From: Jatrophihabitans sp035642535
GTDB lineage: Bacteria > Actinomycetota > Actinomycetes > Mycobacteriales > Jatrophihabitantaceae
Direction of reading: 5' to 3'
Assembly: GCA_035642535.1 (NCBI GenBank)
Contig: DASQSE010000117.1
Coordinates: 23,293-87,292, forward strand
Length of the DNA stretch: 64,000 nucleotides
The translations under genes and the position numbers were made by a program. Shown piece after piece: positions 42,367 through 51,832 of this stretch. Numbering within the stretch: position 1 is the first letter of the stretch; every line of letters starts with the position of its first letter. The notes beneath the pieces were generated by a model, which was not told the DNA's origin, did not search any database, and was given only the letters and a program-made list of their open reading frames with translations.

Positions 42367-42418
42367 CGAGTTGTCCGCCCTCCGGCACGTCCGGGCGTGC
42401 TCAAGGGCGGACAACTCG
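42367..42418. repeat. Palindromic repeat, family A copy 3
   Basis: Perfect 15-base arms CGAGTTGTCCGCCCT (42367-42381) and AGGGCGGACAACTCG (42404-42418) around a 22-base loop. The arm core AGTTGTCCGCCC is identical to copies 1 and 2 some 36 kb away. It sits in the divergent region before the glycosyltransferase gene. Confidence 0.8.
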
Positions 42419-42465
42419 AGGCAAAGGTGACCTCAACCTGTCGCGCCGCGCGCCGATTAGAGACC

Positions 42466-43896
42466 GTGACTCTGGAGACCACCGGCGCCGCAGGTGTGCA
42501 CACGCCCGCAGGGCCGGATGCCGAGCTGCGCACGTCGAGCAGCGGCGGAATGGCACGTCCCTTTCCGGACACCAGCGCGCAGCGGAGTCCGTACCGGCGC
42601 CGGCACCTCGCCACGCATCATCGGTTCGGCATCGCCTTCGGCATCGCAACCGGCTGGATGTGCGTCTCGCTGTGGGTGTCGCTGCCGTGGATCCGGGAGC
42701 TTGCGGGCGTTTTCACGACCGTGCCCGCGGTCGTCATTGTCGCGTTGGTGGCGTTGATCCCGGGGCACCTCGTCGCGTTCCTGGCTGTCAGCGTCCTTTT
42801 CGACCGGCAACCGCCCCTGGTGCACAGGCATCCGACCACCCCGGTGACCGTGCTCGTCGCCGCCCGCAACGAGGCCGAGACGATCGCCGAGACCGTCGAC
42901 TACCTCGCCGCGCAGGATTACGACGGCGACTTGCGGATCTTCCTCATGGACAACGGCTCGACGGACGGGACGGCCGACATCGCGCGTACCGCGGCGCAGC
43001 GCAGCGGGGCCAACCTGACCGTTCTCGTCGAACCGCGGGCCGGCAAGAACTACGCGCTCAATCTCGGACTGGCGCAGCTCGATACGTCGATCGTGATCAC
43101 CGTGGACGCCGACACGCTGCTGCAGAAGTCGGCGGTACGGCTGCTGGTGTCCCGGCTGGAGGGCTCACCGCCCGATGTCGTCGCGGTGGCCGGGCATCTG
43201 ATGGTGCGCAACAGCCGGGCCGGCTTCTGGGCGCGGCTGCAGGTGTGGGACTACCTGCTCGGCATCGCCGCGGTGAAGCGCGTGCAGGGTATGTATCAAG
43301 GCACCCTCGTCGCGCAGGGCGCATTCAGCGGCTACCGCGCCGAGGCGCTGCGCGAGGCCGGCGGATGGCCGGCGGCGATCGGCGAGGACATCGTGCTCAC
43401 CTGGCAGTTGCTGCGCCACGGCCGCGTCTATCACGAACCACTCGCGCTGGGCTTCACCGGCGTCCCGACGACGCTGCGGCAGCTCACCCGGCAGCGCAGC
43501 CGGTGGGCGCGCGGCATGCTCGAGGGGCTGACGAGCGTCCCGCCGTGGCACGCGCACCGCAAGATGGTCCGGGCGCTGGCGATGATCGACGTAGCCATCC
43601 CGTTCCTCGACCTGGCCTACGTCGCGATCTGGCTGCCCGGTGTGGTGCTCGCCTGCACCGGGCGCTTCTGGATCGTCGGACCGATGACGCTCGCCGTCGT
43701 CCCGATGACGTTGCTGCTCTACTACCTGCTGTACCGGACGCAGAAGCGCGGCGTGTTCGCGCGGCTCGCGCTCGTGCCGCGCCGCGATCCCATCGGGTTC
43801 CTGCTATTCACGACCATCTACCAGGCGTTCATGTCGGCAATGGCGGTGCGCGGCTACGTCCAGCACGTCTTCAAGCACCGCTTCGCCTGGAAGTAG
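42466..43896 (+). CDS. Processive family 2 glycosyltransferase (PgaC/BcsA-like)
   Basis: About 476 residues. After a hydrophilic N-terminus come two TM helices (near 75-125), then the catalytic domain: VLVAARNEAETIAETV, LMDNGSTDGTAD, VDADTLLQ (DxD), AGGWPAAIGEDIVLTW (catalytic acid region) and QRSRWARGML, the QxxRW motif of processive synthases. Three to four TM helices close the protein. Such enzymes polymerise and extrude beta-linked polysaccharides such as poly-N-acetylglucosamine, cellulose or hyaluronan. No accessory polymer genes adjoin it. GTG at 42466 is the likely start, but GTG 42427 and ATG 42550 are possible. Confidence 0.82.
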   Translation: MTLETTGAAGVHTPAGPDAELRTSSSGGMARPFPDTSAQRSPYRRRHLATHHRFGIAFGIATGWMCVSLWVSLPWIRELAGVFTTVPAVVIVALVALIPGHLVAFLAVSVLFDRQPPLVHRHPTTPVTVLVAARNEAETIAETVDYLAAQDYDGDLRIFLMDNGSTDGTADIARTAAQRSGANLTVLVEPRAGKNYALNLGLAQLDTSIVITVDADTLLQKSAVRLLVSRLEGSPPDVVAVAGHLMVRNSRAGFWARLQVWDYLLGIAAVKRVQGMYQGTLVAQGAFSGYRAEALREAGGWPAAIGEDIVLTWQLLRHGRVYHEPLALGFTGVPTTLRQLTRQRSRWARGMLEGLTSVPPWHAHRKMVRALAMIDVAIPFLDLAYVAIWLPGVVLACTGRFWIVGPMTLAVVPMTLLLYYLLYRTQKRGVFARLALVPRRDPIGFLLFTTIYQAFMSAMAVRGYVQHVFKHRFAWK

Positions 43897-43918
43897 CACC
43901 TGCTTCTCGAGACGCGAA

Positions 43919-43947
43919 AGGGCGGGCCGGGTAGCCCGGCCCGCCCT
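43919..43947. terminator. Bidirectional hairpin terminator
   Basis: Perfect 13-base arms AGGGCGGGCCGGG and CCCGGCCCGCCCT with loop TAG, in the 66-base gap between the convergent glycosyltransferase and groEL genes. Confidence 0.82.
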
Positions 43948-43962
43948 CGCGTACTGCTGGAC

Positions 43963-45591
<1,629 letters not shown>

Positions 45592-45683
45592 GCGGTTGTC
45601 GTCCTTTCATGAACAACGCTTGGATGCCGGTGCGCCTGCGCCCGCGACGGCCGGCACTCGTGGGAGCGCCTCTCAGCGACCGG

Positions 45684-45710
45684 TTGGCACTCAGCCTAGC
45701 CGAGTGCCAA
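45684..45710 (-). promoter_or_regulatory. CIRCE element 1 (HrcA operator)
   Basis: TTGGCACTC-N9-GAGTGCCAA with perfect 9-base arms, differing from the consensus TTAGCACTC-N9-GAGTGCTAA by one base per arm. It lies about 93 bases upstream of groEL. Confidence 0.93.
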
Positions 45711-45717
45711 CTCAGGT

Positions 45718-45744
45718 TTAGCACTCACCCCCGGCGAGTGCAAG
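45718..45744 (-). promoter_or_regulatory. CIRCE element 2 (HrcA operator)
   Basis: TTAGCACTC (45718-45726) matches the consensus left arm exactly; after N9, GAGTGCAAG (45736-45744) matches the right arm with two changes. It is seven bases from element 1. Confidence 0.88.
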
Positions 45745-45786
45745 GAACCGGCCACTGGATCGGCGCGGACATGTGCTTAAAGACCA

Positions 45787-45816
45787 CGGCGGTCCCGGAT
45801 GGCTCCGGGACCGCCG
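45787..45816 (-). terminator. Terminator downstream of cspA
   Basis: Perfect 13-base arms CGGCGGTCCCGGA and TCCGGGACCGCCG with a TGGC loop, 17 bases after the cspA stop. On the transcribed strand it is followed by TGGTCTTTAAG. Confidence 0.8.
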
Positions 45817-45833
45817 CTCGGCTCGGGTAGTCG

Positions 45834-46046
45834 TCAGGCATTCTCGCGAACGATGCGCACACCATCCGCCTGTGGGCCCTTCGGGCCCTGCACCACGTCG
45901 AACTCCACGCGCTGGTTCTCGTCGAGGGACTTGTAGCCGTCAGCCTGGATGGCGGTGTAGTGGACGAACACGTCCTGGCCGCCGTCCACGGCGATGAAGC
46001 CGTAGCCCTTCTCGTTGTTGAACCACTTCACGGTGCCCTTTGCCAC
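45834..46046 (-). CDS. cspA: Major cold-shock protein CspA
   Basis: A 70-residue protein, essentially a single cold-shock domain: GTVKWFNNEKGYGFIAV (RNP1) and QDVFVHYTAI (RNP2), ending in GPQADGVRIVREN. It is a single-stranded RNA/DNA-binding chaperone. The GTG at 46046 is chosen because AGGAG ends a few bases upstream; the GTG two codons earlier would overlap that site. About 195 bases of untranslated leader region precede it, which often mediates cold-dependent control. Confidence 0.93.
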   Translation of the reverse strand: MAKGTVKWFNNEKGYGFIAVDGGQDVFVHYTAIQADGYKSLDENQRVEFDVVQGPKGPQADGVRIVRENA

Positions 46047-46244
46047 GTGCACTCCTTGCTAGGGGCCTTTCCGTACCGCACACCTTGTCCGGCACGGGGT
46101 CTTCGTTCCTCGGCTCCGCCTCTTGCAGTGCACGCGCCTGGATCGCAGGGCGTGGTACCTCGCGTGCGAAAACGCTCGTCACTTCGACCGGGGCGGACGC
46201 TACACCGTTCCGCCTACTCAGGGCTAGAAATGACTAACTCTCGA

Positions 46245-47231
46245 TTAACGCTCGCTGTCCAGGTTCGCCATTTGCGCCGCGGGATATCGATCTCCGACTA
46301 CAGCGTCGGACGGCAACGCCGCCTCGATCTCGGCAAGATCATCAGCATTGAGGGCGACGCCCAACGCCTGCATCGCCTCGTCCAATCGGCTGCGGCGGCG
46401 CATCCCTACGAGCGGCAAAATGTCCTCGCCCTGGGCGGCCACCCAGGCGATTGCGAGCTGCGCGACGTTGACGCCGTGCCGCTGCGCGATCGGCGCCAAT
46501 AGCGCTACGAGCGCGAGGTTGCGGTCCAGGTTCTCGCCTTGGAAACGAGGGCTGTGCGCGCGGAAATCGCGCGGATCGCCGGACGGGCCGGCGCCCGCAA
46601 TCAGGCCGCGAGAGAGGACGCCGTACGCGGTGATGGCGACGCCGAGTTCACGGCACGTCTGCAGGATGCCGTCCTCGATGCCGCGGGACAGCAGCGAGTA
46701 CTCGATCTGCAGATCGCAGATGGGATAGACGGCATGGGCGCGCCGGATCGTCTCTGCGCCGACCTCGGACAGCCCGATGTGTCTGACGTGTCCCTTTTCG
46801 ACCTGCTCGGCGATCGCGCCGACCGTGTCCTCGATGGGCACATTCGGGTCGAGGCGAGCCGGACGGTAGATGTCGACGTGGTCGGTGCCGAGCCGGTTGA
46901 GCGAGTAGGCGAGGAAGTTGCGTGTCGCCGCCGGGCGTGCGTCGTAGCCCACCCAGCCGCCGTCCGGGTCGCGCAGGCCGCCGTACTTGACGCTGACGAC
47001 GACGTCGTCGCGGTTGCGGTCCTTGAGGGCGCGGCCGACGAGCAGCTCGTTGTGCCCGCTTCCGTAGAAGTCGCCGGTGTCGAGCAGGTTGATGCCGGCG
47101 TCGAGTGCAGCATGGATCGTCGCCACGCTCTCGTCGTCGTCGGCCGGTCCGTACATGCCGGACATCCCCATACAGCCCAGGCCGAGCGCGCTCACCTGTG
47201 GTCCGGTCTTGCCGAGTTGTCGGATTTCCAT
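46245..47231 (-). CDS. Aldo/keto reductase
   Basis: A 328-residue TIM-barrel reductase: MEIRQLGKTGPQVSALGLGCMGM, NLLDTGDFYGSGHNE with catalytic Asp and Tyr, VVVSVKYGG with the Lys, and the NADPH-binding C-terminal VGMRRRSRLDEAM. The fourth catalytic residue, usually His in YxxHRxDP, is replaced: the segment reads YRPARLDPN, a form I recall from a subgroup of AKR13-like enzymes. It would reduce aldehydes or ketones with NADPH. It is divergent from an MmyB-type regulator, which is likely its controller. The ATG at 47231 fits the family start. Confidence 0.88.
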   Translation of the reverse strand: MEIRQLGKTGPQVSALGLGCMGMSGMYGPADDDESVATIHAALDAGINLLDTGDFYGSGHNELLVGRALKDRNRDDVVVSVKYGGLRDPDGGWVGYDARPAATRNFLAYSLNRLGTDHVDIYRPARLDPNVPIEDTVGAIAEQVEKGHVRHIGLSEVGAETIRRAHAVYPICDLQIEYSLLSRGIEDGILQTCRELGVAITAYGVLSRGLIAGAGPSGDPRDFRAHSPRFQGENLDRNLALVALLAPIAQRHGVNVAQLAIAWVAAQGEDILPLVGMRRRSRLDEAMQALGVALNADDLAEIEAALPSDAVVGDRYPAAQMANLDSER

Positions 47232-47257
47232 GCGTTCCACTCTTGTCCGCTCCAGCG

Positions 47258-47300
47258 GCGGTTTGCCAGGGAGTGGCGATCCCTGGTTGCGGTTTGGCAG
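47258..47300. promoter_or_regulatory. Candidate operator between aldo/keto reductase and its regulator
   Basis: A 12-base direct repeat GCGGTTTGCCAG (47258-47269) and GCGGTTTGGCAG (47289-47300), spaced 31 bases (three helical turns), encloses the inverted repeat CCAGGG-N9-CCCTGG (47266-47286). Placement in the 88-base divergent promoter suggests the regulator's site. Confidence 0.5.
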
Positions 47301-47319
47301 AACGCGGCAGAGTGGACGC

Positions 47320-48165
47320 ATGGATCGCGCCGCTCTCGCCGATCTGCTGCGCAGCCGCCGCGCCCGACTCACCCCGGTCGACGTCGGGCTGCCCGACGGC
47401 GTGCGTCGGCGGACGCCCGGGCTGCGGCGCGACGAGGTGGCGGCGCTCGCGGCGATTTCGACGGACTACTACACCCGGCTGGAGCAGCAGCGCGGGCCGC
47501 ACCCCTCGGACGCGGTGCTGGCCGGGCTGGCGCGCGCGCTGCGGATGACCGACGACGAGCGCGATCATCTGTTCCACCTTGCGGGGGTCGCGCCGCCTGC
47601 TCGGCACCTACCGTCGGCACACGTCTCGCCGGGCATGCTGCACCTGCTCGACCGGCTCACTGACTCGCCCGCGTTCGTCGTCGGCGATCTGGGCGAGACG
47701 ATCGTGCAGAACCCGATGTCGATCGCGGTGAGCGGCGACGGGCTGGCTCACCGCGGCCGGGAGCGCAGCTTCACGTGGCGGTGGTTCACCGACCCCGCGA
47801 CGCGCCAGCGGTTCCCGGCCGAGGACTGGCCGATCCACTCGCGCACGCACGTTGCCGACCTGCGCGCGACCTACGGGCGGCGCGGCTCCGATCCGGACGT
47901 CGCGTCGTTCGTCGCCGACCTGCTCGCCGCGTCGCCGGAGTTCGCTGCGCTGTGGGCGAAGCACGAAGTGGCGGTGCGGCGCGCCGATGCGAAGCGGATC
48001 ATCCATCCGGAGGTCGGACTCCTCGACCTGCTGTGCGAGACGCTGGTCAGCGGCGTCAACGGGCAGATGCTCGTCGTGTTGTTCCCCCGTCCTGGGACGG
48101 ACGCCCGCGAGAAGCTCGAGCTGCTGCGCGTCATCGGCACACAGGAGCTCGCTACTTCGAGCTGA
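47320..48165 (+). CDS. XRE-type HTH regulator with MmyB-like domain
   Basis: A 281-residue regulator paralogous to the one at 2276-3133. HTH: LLRSRRARLTPVDVGLPDGVRRRTPGLRRDEVAALAAIS and YYTRLEQQRGPHPS. Ligand domain: SPAFVVGDLGETIVQNPMS and LWAKHEVAVRR. It probably controls the divergent aldo/keto reductase in response to a small molecule. The 3' end overlaps the convergent META-domain gene by 14 bases. Confidence 0.85.
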   Translation: MDRAALADLLRSRRARLTPVDVGLPDGVRRRTPGLRRDEVAALAAISTDYYTRLEQQRGPHPSDAVLAGLARALRMTDDERDHLFHLAGVAPPARHLPSAHVSPGMLHLLDRLTDSPAFVVGDLGETIVQNPMSIAVSGDGLAHRGRERSFTWRWFTDPATRQRFPAEDWPIHSRTHVADLRATYGRRGSDPDVASFVADLLAASPEFAALWAKHEVAVRRADAKRIIHPEVGLLDLLCETLVSGVNGQMLVVLFPRPGTDAREKLELLRVIGTQELATSS

Positions 48166-49810
48166 ACTCGATCTTCACCCCGTCCCTGCCGAGGACGAGC
48201 GTGCCGTCCTGTATGGACCAGGCGGCCTCGCCGCTCTCGAGCAACTTCCGGACCTGCTCCGCCTTGAGGTTCAGGCAGTCGAGACCGCCTTGGTCGCGCT
48301 GGTCATACAACGTCATCGTGGCACCGGCGATCTTCGCGTGGCCGGTGTACGTGTGGCACCCGGTCTCGAGGCGGTAGCTGATGCCGCCGTCGAAGATCAG
48401 AGTGACCTGCGAATCGTTGGTCAGCTTCCACAGCGTGCCGCTGAGCTGCGGCTGCTGCTGTTCCGGCGTGCCCGCGTCGCTGAAGTCGAGTGTCGTGTCG
48501 CCCTTGGTGATCTGCAATTGGCCATTGGTGATCTGCCACTGCACGCTGCCGGTGAGTATGCGGTCCACGGTCGAGTTGGTCCGATTCTCGTTGGGGTCGG
48601 TCGGCGACGTGCACGGGACCGTGCCGTCGGGCGTGATGCCGCGGATGTCCAGCGTGGAGTCGCCGACCTGCACCTTGCCCTTGTCCGTGTAGCAGCGATG
48701 CTTGATCGTGATACGCGCGACCTTGTCGAAGGTGATCGTGATGTCGGACATGCTGCTCGATCCGCTGGCCGAGCCGCCGGCCGCGGTCTGGTGCTCGATG
48801 CCGTTGAGTGTCCAGGTGTGGCCGAGCAGCGAAGCAAGGTCAGCCTTTCCGCCACCGCTGGGTGCATAGATCAGTGCGCCGACACCATCCTTGGTGATCT
48901 TGAGCTGATCGCCTTCGACGACCCAAGTGACGTGGCCGGTGAGCAGTCTGCCGTAGACGAACTGCGAATCGGAGGGTGACAGACCCTGGTCAGCCGACGT
49001 GGTAAGGCCGTTCGTCCATCGGGTCGTGAACGTGATGGTGCCTGCCGAGATCCGTGCCCCCGCAGCGTTGTCCGCACTGTCTCTGACGCCGTCGGCGCCG
49101 AAGGTGAACACAACCGCCGGCGTGCTTGCGGCGGTAGCCCCCCGCTCGATCGTCGTCAACGCCCAATCCGAACCGATCAGGTCGTTCGGATCGGTCGACG
49201 TGTCCTCCGAAGGCACCGAGCGGTAGATGAGCGTCCCGACGTCCGCCTTGCTGAGCGTCAGCTCGTCGTTGCTCGTGCTCCAGGTGACATCGCCGGAGAG
49301 CGTCGCGTCGACCTGTTCGGCCGTCGCCGTGACCTGGTCATCAGGGCAGGCCATCGCGCTGATCTCGAGTGCGCCGAAGCGGATTACGGCACCGTCGACG
49401 GTGACGTCACCGCCGAACTTGTTGCAGCCGTCGGTGCCGCCCACGTGGTTCGAGTCGTCGATACCCAGCGTCGGGTTGCCGGCGACCGGGACATCGTGTC
49501 CGGCGGCGTCGGTGATGCCGACGAGTGCCCAATTCGTCCCGGTCAGCGACAGCGGACCGGATTCGATCGGTGTCGGGCCGCCGTCCGAGCCCAGGTTGGC
49601 GACCAGGAACCCACCCCCGGCGACGAGCGCGGCAGCCACTACGGCAGCCGACGCGAGCAGCCCGAAACGCCGCGAACGAGGCGGCTTACGAGTGGGAGCA
49701 ACCGCGAGCGTCTCCACGCGTGTCGCCACACCCGCGGCTGTCGGGGCTTCTGCGGCGCGCCAGGCCTCGCCGGTCCGGCGGAGGCGGGCGTCCATCTGCT
49801 CGTCAGTCAT
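48152..49810 (-). CDS. Membrane-anchored protein with four META-like domains
   Basis: A 552-residue protein. A cytosolic N-terminus of about 48 residues precedes one TM helix (about 49-72). Outside are four META/HslJ-type repeats beginning LTGTNWALVGI (about 83), LIGSDWALTTI (about 205), LLGHTWTLNGI (about 330) and LSGTLWKLTN (about 460). The first and last keep cysteine pairs such as TDGCNKFGG...MACP and TGCHTYTG...LDCLN. The start overlaps the stop of the ECF sigma gene by eight bases. Position and topology suggest an envelope sensor or anti-sigma partner, although no zinc-anti-sigma motif is present. Confidence 0.8.
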   Translation of the reverse strand: MTDEQMDARLRRTGEAWRAAEAPTAAGVATRVETLAVAPTRKPPRSRRFGLLASAAVVAAALVAGGGFLVANLGSDGGPTPIESGPLSLTGTNWALVGITDAAGHDVPVAGNPTLGIDDSNHVGGTDGCNKFGGDVTVDGAVIRFGALEISAMACPDDQVTATAEQVDATLSGDVTWSTSNDELTLSKADVGTLIYRSVPSEDTSTDPNDLIGSDWALTTIERGATAASTPAVVFTFGADGVRDSADNAAGARISAGTITFTTRWTNGLTTSADQGLSPSDSQFVYGRLLTGHVTWVVEGDQLKITKDGVGALIYAPSGGGKADLASLLGHTWTLNGIEHQTAAGGSASGSSSMSDITITFDKVARITIKHRCYTDKGKVQVGDSTLDIRGITPDGTVPCTSPTDPNENRTNSTVDRILTGSVQWQITNGQLQITKGDTTLDFSDAGTPEQQQPQLSGTLWKLTNDSQVTLIFDGGISYRLETGCHTYTGHAKIAGATMTLYDQRDQGGLDCLNLKAEQVRKLLESGEAAWSIQDGTLVLGRDGVKIEFSSK

Positions 49811-50321
49811 CGTCTTCTCCAAGCATGGCGCGCAGCCGGGTGCGCGCATCGTGCAGCGTTGATTTGACCGTGCCCGGCGAGCAGGCCATGACCGCCGCGG
49901 TCTCGTCGACGCTCAGGCCCACGAAGTAGTGCAGGTGCACGGCGAGTTGCTGGCGCTCGGCGAGGCGCTCGATCGCGCGCTCGAGGTCGACATCGGGGTT
50001 GGTTACCGACGCGGCCGCGTCCGGGATCTCGGCGTGCTCGTCGACGACCCGAAGCCGACGCACCCACGAGCGCCGCGACGCGCGTGCGCGGTCGGCGACG
50101 ATCGCGAGCAGCCAGGTGGTCGGCGTCCCGCGGTCGGGATCGAACTGCGCCCGCTTGACCCATGCGCGGGTCAGCGCGTCCTGGACGATGTCGTCCGCGT
50201 CGTCGTGCGGCGCGAGGCGGCGCGCCAACCGCGTCATCGCAACGACCGACGGCCCGACCCATGCCGCGAATGCCGCCGGATCGGAGGTCAGCGGCGGGTC
50301 GGCGTTGATCGGCACCTCCAT
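49803..50321 (-). CDS. ECF RNA polymerase sigma factor
   Basis: A 172-residue sigma-70 family protein of the ECF (SigK/SigL-like) type. Region 2 contains DDADDIVQDALTRAWVKRAQFDPDRGTPTTWLLAIVADRARASRRSW; region 4 contains LAVHLHYFVGLSVDETAAVMACSPGTVKSTLHDARTRL. It directs RNA polymerase to a small regulon, probably including its own operon with the META-domain membrane protein. An AACC-N17-CGTA promoter-like sequence lies just upstream. Confidence 0.92.
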   Translation of the reverse strand: MEVPINADPPLTSDPAAFAAWVGPSVVAMTRLARRLAPHDDADDIVQDALTRAWVKRAQFDPDRGTPTTWLLAIVADRARASRRSWVRRLRVVDEHAEIPDAAASVTNPDVDLERAIERLAERQQLAVHLHYFVGLSVDETAAVMACSPGTVKSTLHDARTRLRAMLGEDDD

Positions 50322-50329
50322 ACCCTGTC

Positions 50330-50354
50330 TACGTCCGAAGGACGAGACAAGGTT
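50330..50354 (-). promoter_or_regulatory. Candidate autoregulatory ECF promoter
   Basis: On the minus strand AACC (50354-50351) and CGTA (50333-50330) are separated by 17 bases, matching the usual AAC / CGT elements of ECF promoters. The -10 lies only nine bases before the ATG at 50321, which would give a nearly leaderless transcript. Confidence 0.4.
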
Positions 50355-50376
50355 GGGTGATCAGCCGAAGAAACTG

Positions 50377-51636
50377 CTACAGCAGACCGGCGGAGCGCAT
50401 CCCGGAAAGCGTCGGTGAGATGACGGCAGTCGGCGTCGCGCTGCCCGCGATCGCGTCCATCGTCTTGAGGCCTTCGCCGGTGTTGTAGACGACCGTTTCG
50501 ACGGACGTGTCGATTGCGCCGGATTCCACCAGCTTGCGCAGCACCGCGACGGTCACGCCGCCGGCCGTCTCGGCGAACACGCCGGTCGTGCGCGCGAGCA
50601 GCCGGATGCCGGCGCGGATCTCGTCGTCGGTCACGGACGTGATCGCACCGCCTGTCTCGCGCACCGCGTCCAGCGCGTACGGGCCGTCCGCCGGATTGCC
50701 GATGTTGAGGGACTTCGCAATCCCGGTCGGACGCACCGGGGTCACGACGTCCAGCCCGGCCTCGAAGGCGGTGGCGATCGGCGAGCAGCCCAGCGACTGG
50801 GCGCCATAGACCTTCCACGCGGACGACGGCACCAGCCCGGTGCGAACGAGTTCCTTGAACGCCTTGTGGATCTTCGTCAGCATCGACCCGGACGCCATCG
50901 GCGCGACGTACTGACCCGGCAGCCGCCAGCCGAGTTGCTCGGCCACTTCGAAGCCGAGTGTCTTCGAACCTTCCGCGTAGTACGGACGGACGTTCACGTT
51001 GACGAACGCAGTGTTCTCGAACTCGTCCTCCTCGGCGAGTTGCGAGCAGAGCCGGTTGACGTCGTCGTACGAGCCGTCCACGCCGACGAGCGTCCCGCCA
51101 TAGACGGCGGTCTGGACGACCTTGGCTGCCTCCAAGTCGGCCGGGATGAACACGATCGACGGCATGCCCACCCGCGCCGCATGAGCGGCCACCGAATTGG
51201 CCAGGTTGCCGGTGGACGCGCACGCGATGCGCTCGAAGCCGAGTTCGCGCGCGGCGGTGATCGCCACGGACACCACGCGGTCCTTGAACGAGTGCGTCGG
51301 GTTCGCCGAGTCGTCCTTGATCCACACCGGTGCGGTGAAGCCCAACTCGTCCGCCAGCCGATCGGCGCGGATGAGCGGCGTCATCCCGGTCCGCGAGTCG
51401 ACGCGCGTCGCCGGATCCTGCCCGGCCGGCAGGAGTCCCGCGTAGCGCCAGATCGAGTGCGGCCCGTCGGCAATCTGTTCATGCGTGACTCGCGCCAGGG
51501 CGGCTGGGTCATAGCCGACCTCGAGTGGGCCGAAGCATTCGAAGCAAGCGTGCTGTGCGCCGAGCGGGTAGGACGCGCCGCAGTTGCGACAGACGAGCCC
51601 GGAGGCGGGAGAGGATGTCGAAACGACAGCAGTCAT
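50377..51636 (-). CDS. thrC: Threonine synthase
   Basis: A 419-residue fold-type II PLP enzyme. The N-terminal zinc-ribbon-like CRNCGASYPLGAQHACFECFGPLEVGYD is typical of the plant/archaeal/actinobacterial class. The PLP lysine lies in DDSANPTHSFKDRVV, the phosphate loop is CASTGNLANSVAAHAA, and YNTGEGLKTMD is near the end. It converts O-phosphohomoserine to threonine. The ATG at 51636 is preceded by AAAGG and by a full SAM-I riboswitch, an unusual regulator for this step. A cysteate-synthase-like or other beta-elimination specificity cannot be excluded. Confidence 0.88.
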   Translation of the reverse strand: MTAVVSTSSPASGLVCRNCGASYPLGAQHACFECFGPLEVGYDPAALARVTHEQIADGPHSIWRYAGLLPAGQDPATRVDSRTGMTPLIRADRLADELGFTAPVWIKDDSANPTHSFKDRVVSVAITAARELGFERIACASTGNLANSVAAHAARVGMPSIVFIPADLEAAKVVQTAVYGGTLVGVDGSYDDVNRLCSQLAEEDEFENTAFVNVNVRPYYAEGSKTLGFEVAEQLGWRLPGQYVAPMASGSMLTKIHKAFKELVRTGLVPSSAWKVYGAQSLGCSPIATAFEAGLDVVTPVRPTGIAKSLNIGNPADGPYALDAVRETGGAITSVTDDEIRAGIRLLARTTGVFAETAGGVTVAVLRKLVESGAIDTSVETVVYNTGEGLKTMDAIAGSATPTAVISPTLSGMRSAGLL

Positions 51637-51650
51637 AGATGCGAGGCCTT

Positions 51651-51787
51651 TCTCCTCATCTTTCCCGCGCCGAACGCGGGCCGGAGTTGGCACCTGCGTG
51701 CGGCGGCCTCGTCTCGAAAGAAGAGTCATCGCGCGCGGTTGCCGGGGCTTCGTCGGGCCGGTCCCTCTGCCCCTCTGGATGAGATGT
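51651..51787 (-). ncRNA. SAM-I (S-box) riboswitch before thrC
   Basis: Read on the minus strand: P1 5' strand CTCATC (51784-51779), then AGAGGGGCAGAGGGACCGGC with the kink-turn, GACGAAGCCCCGGCAACC (the invariant GAAGCC and GGCAACC), a variable P3 arm, GGTGCCAACTCC, the P4 hairpin CCCGCG-TTCG-CGCGGG, and AAAGATGAG closing P1 with GATGAG (51660-51655). All conserved S-box positions I know are present. The ribosome site AAAGG lies directly after P1, so control may be translational. SAM binding normally switches the gene off. Confidence 0.93.
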
Positions 51788-51832
51788 TGCTATTCGGTTG
51801 TAGCGCCCATCATTCCACAGCCGATCCGGCCG

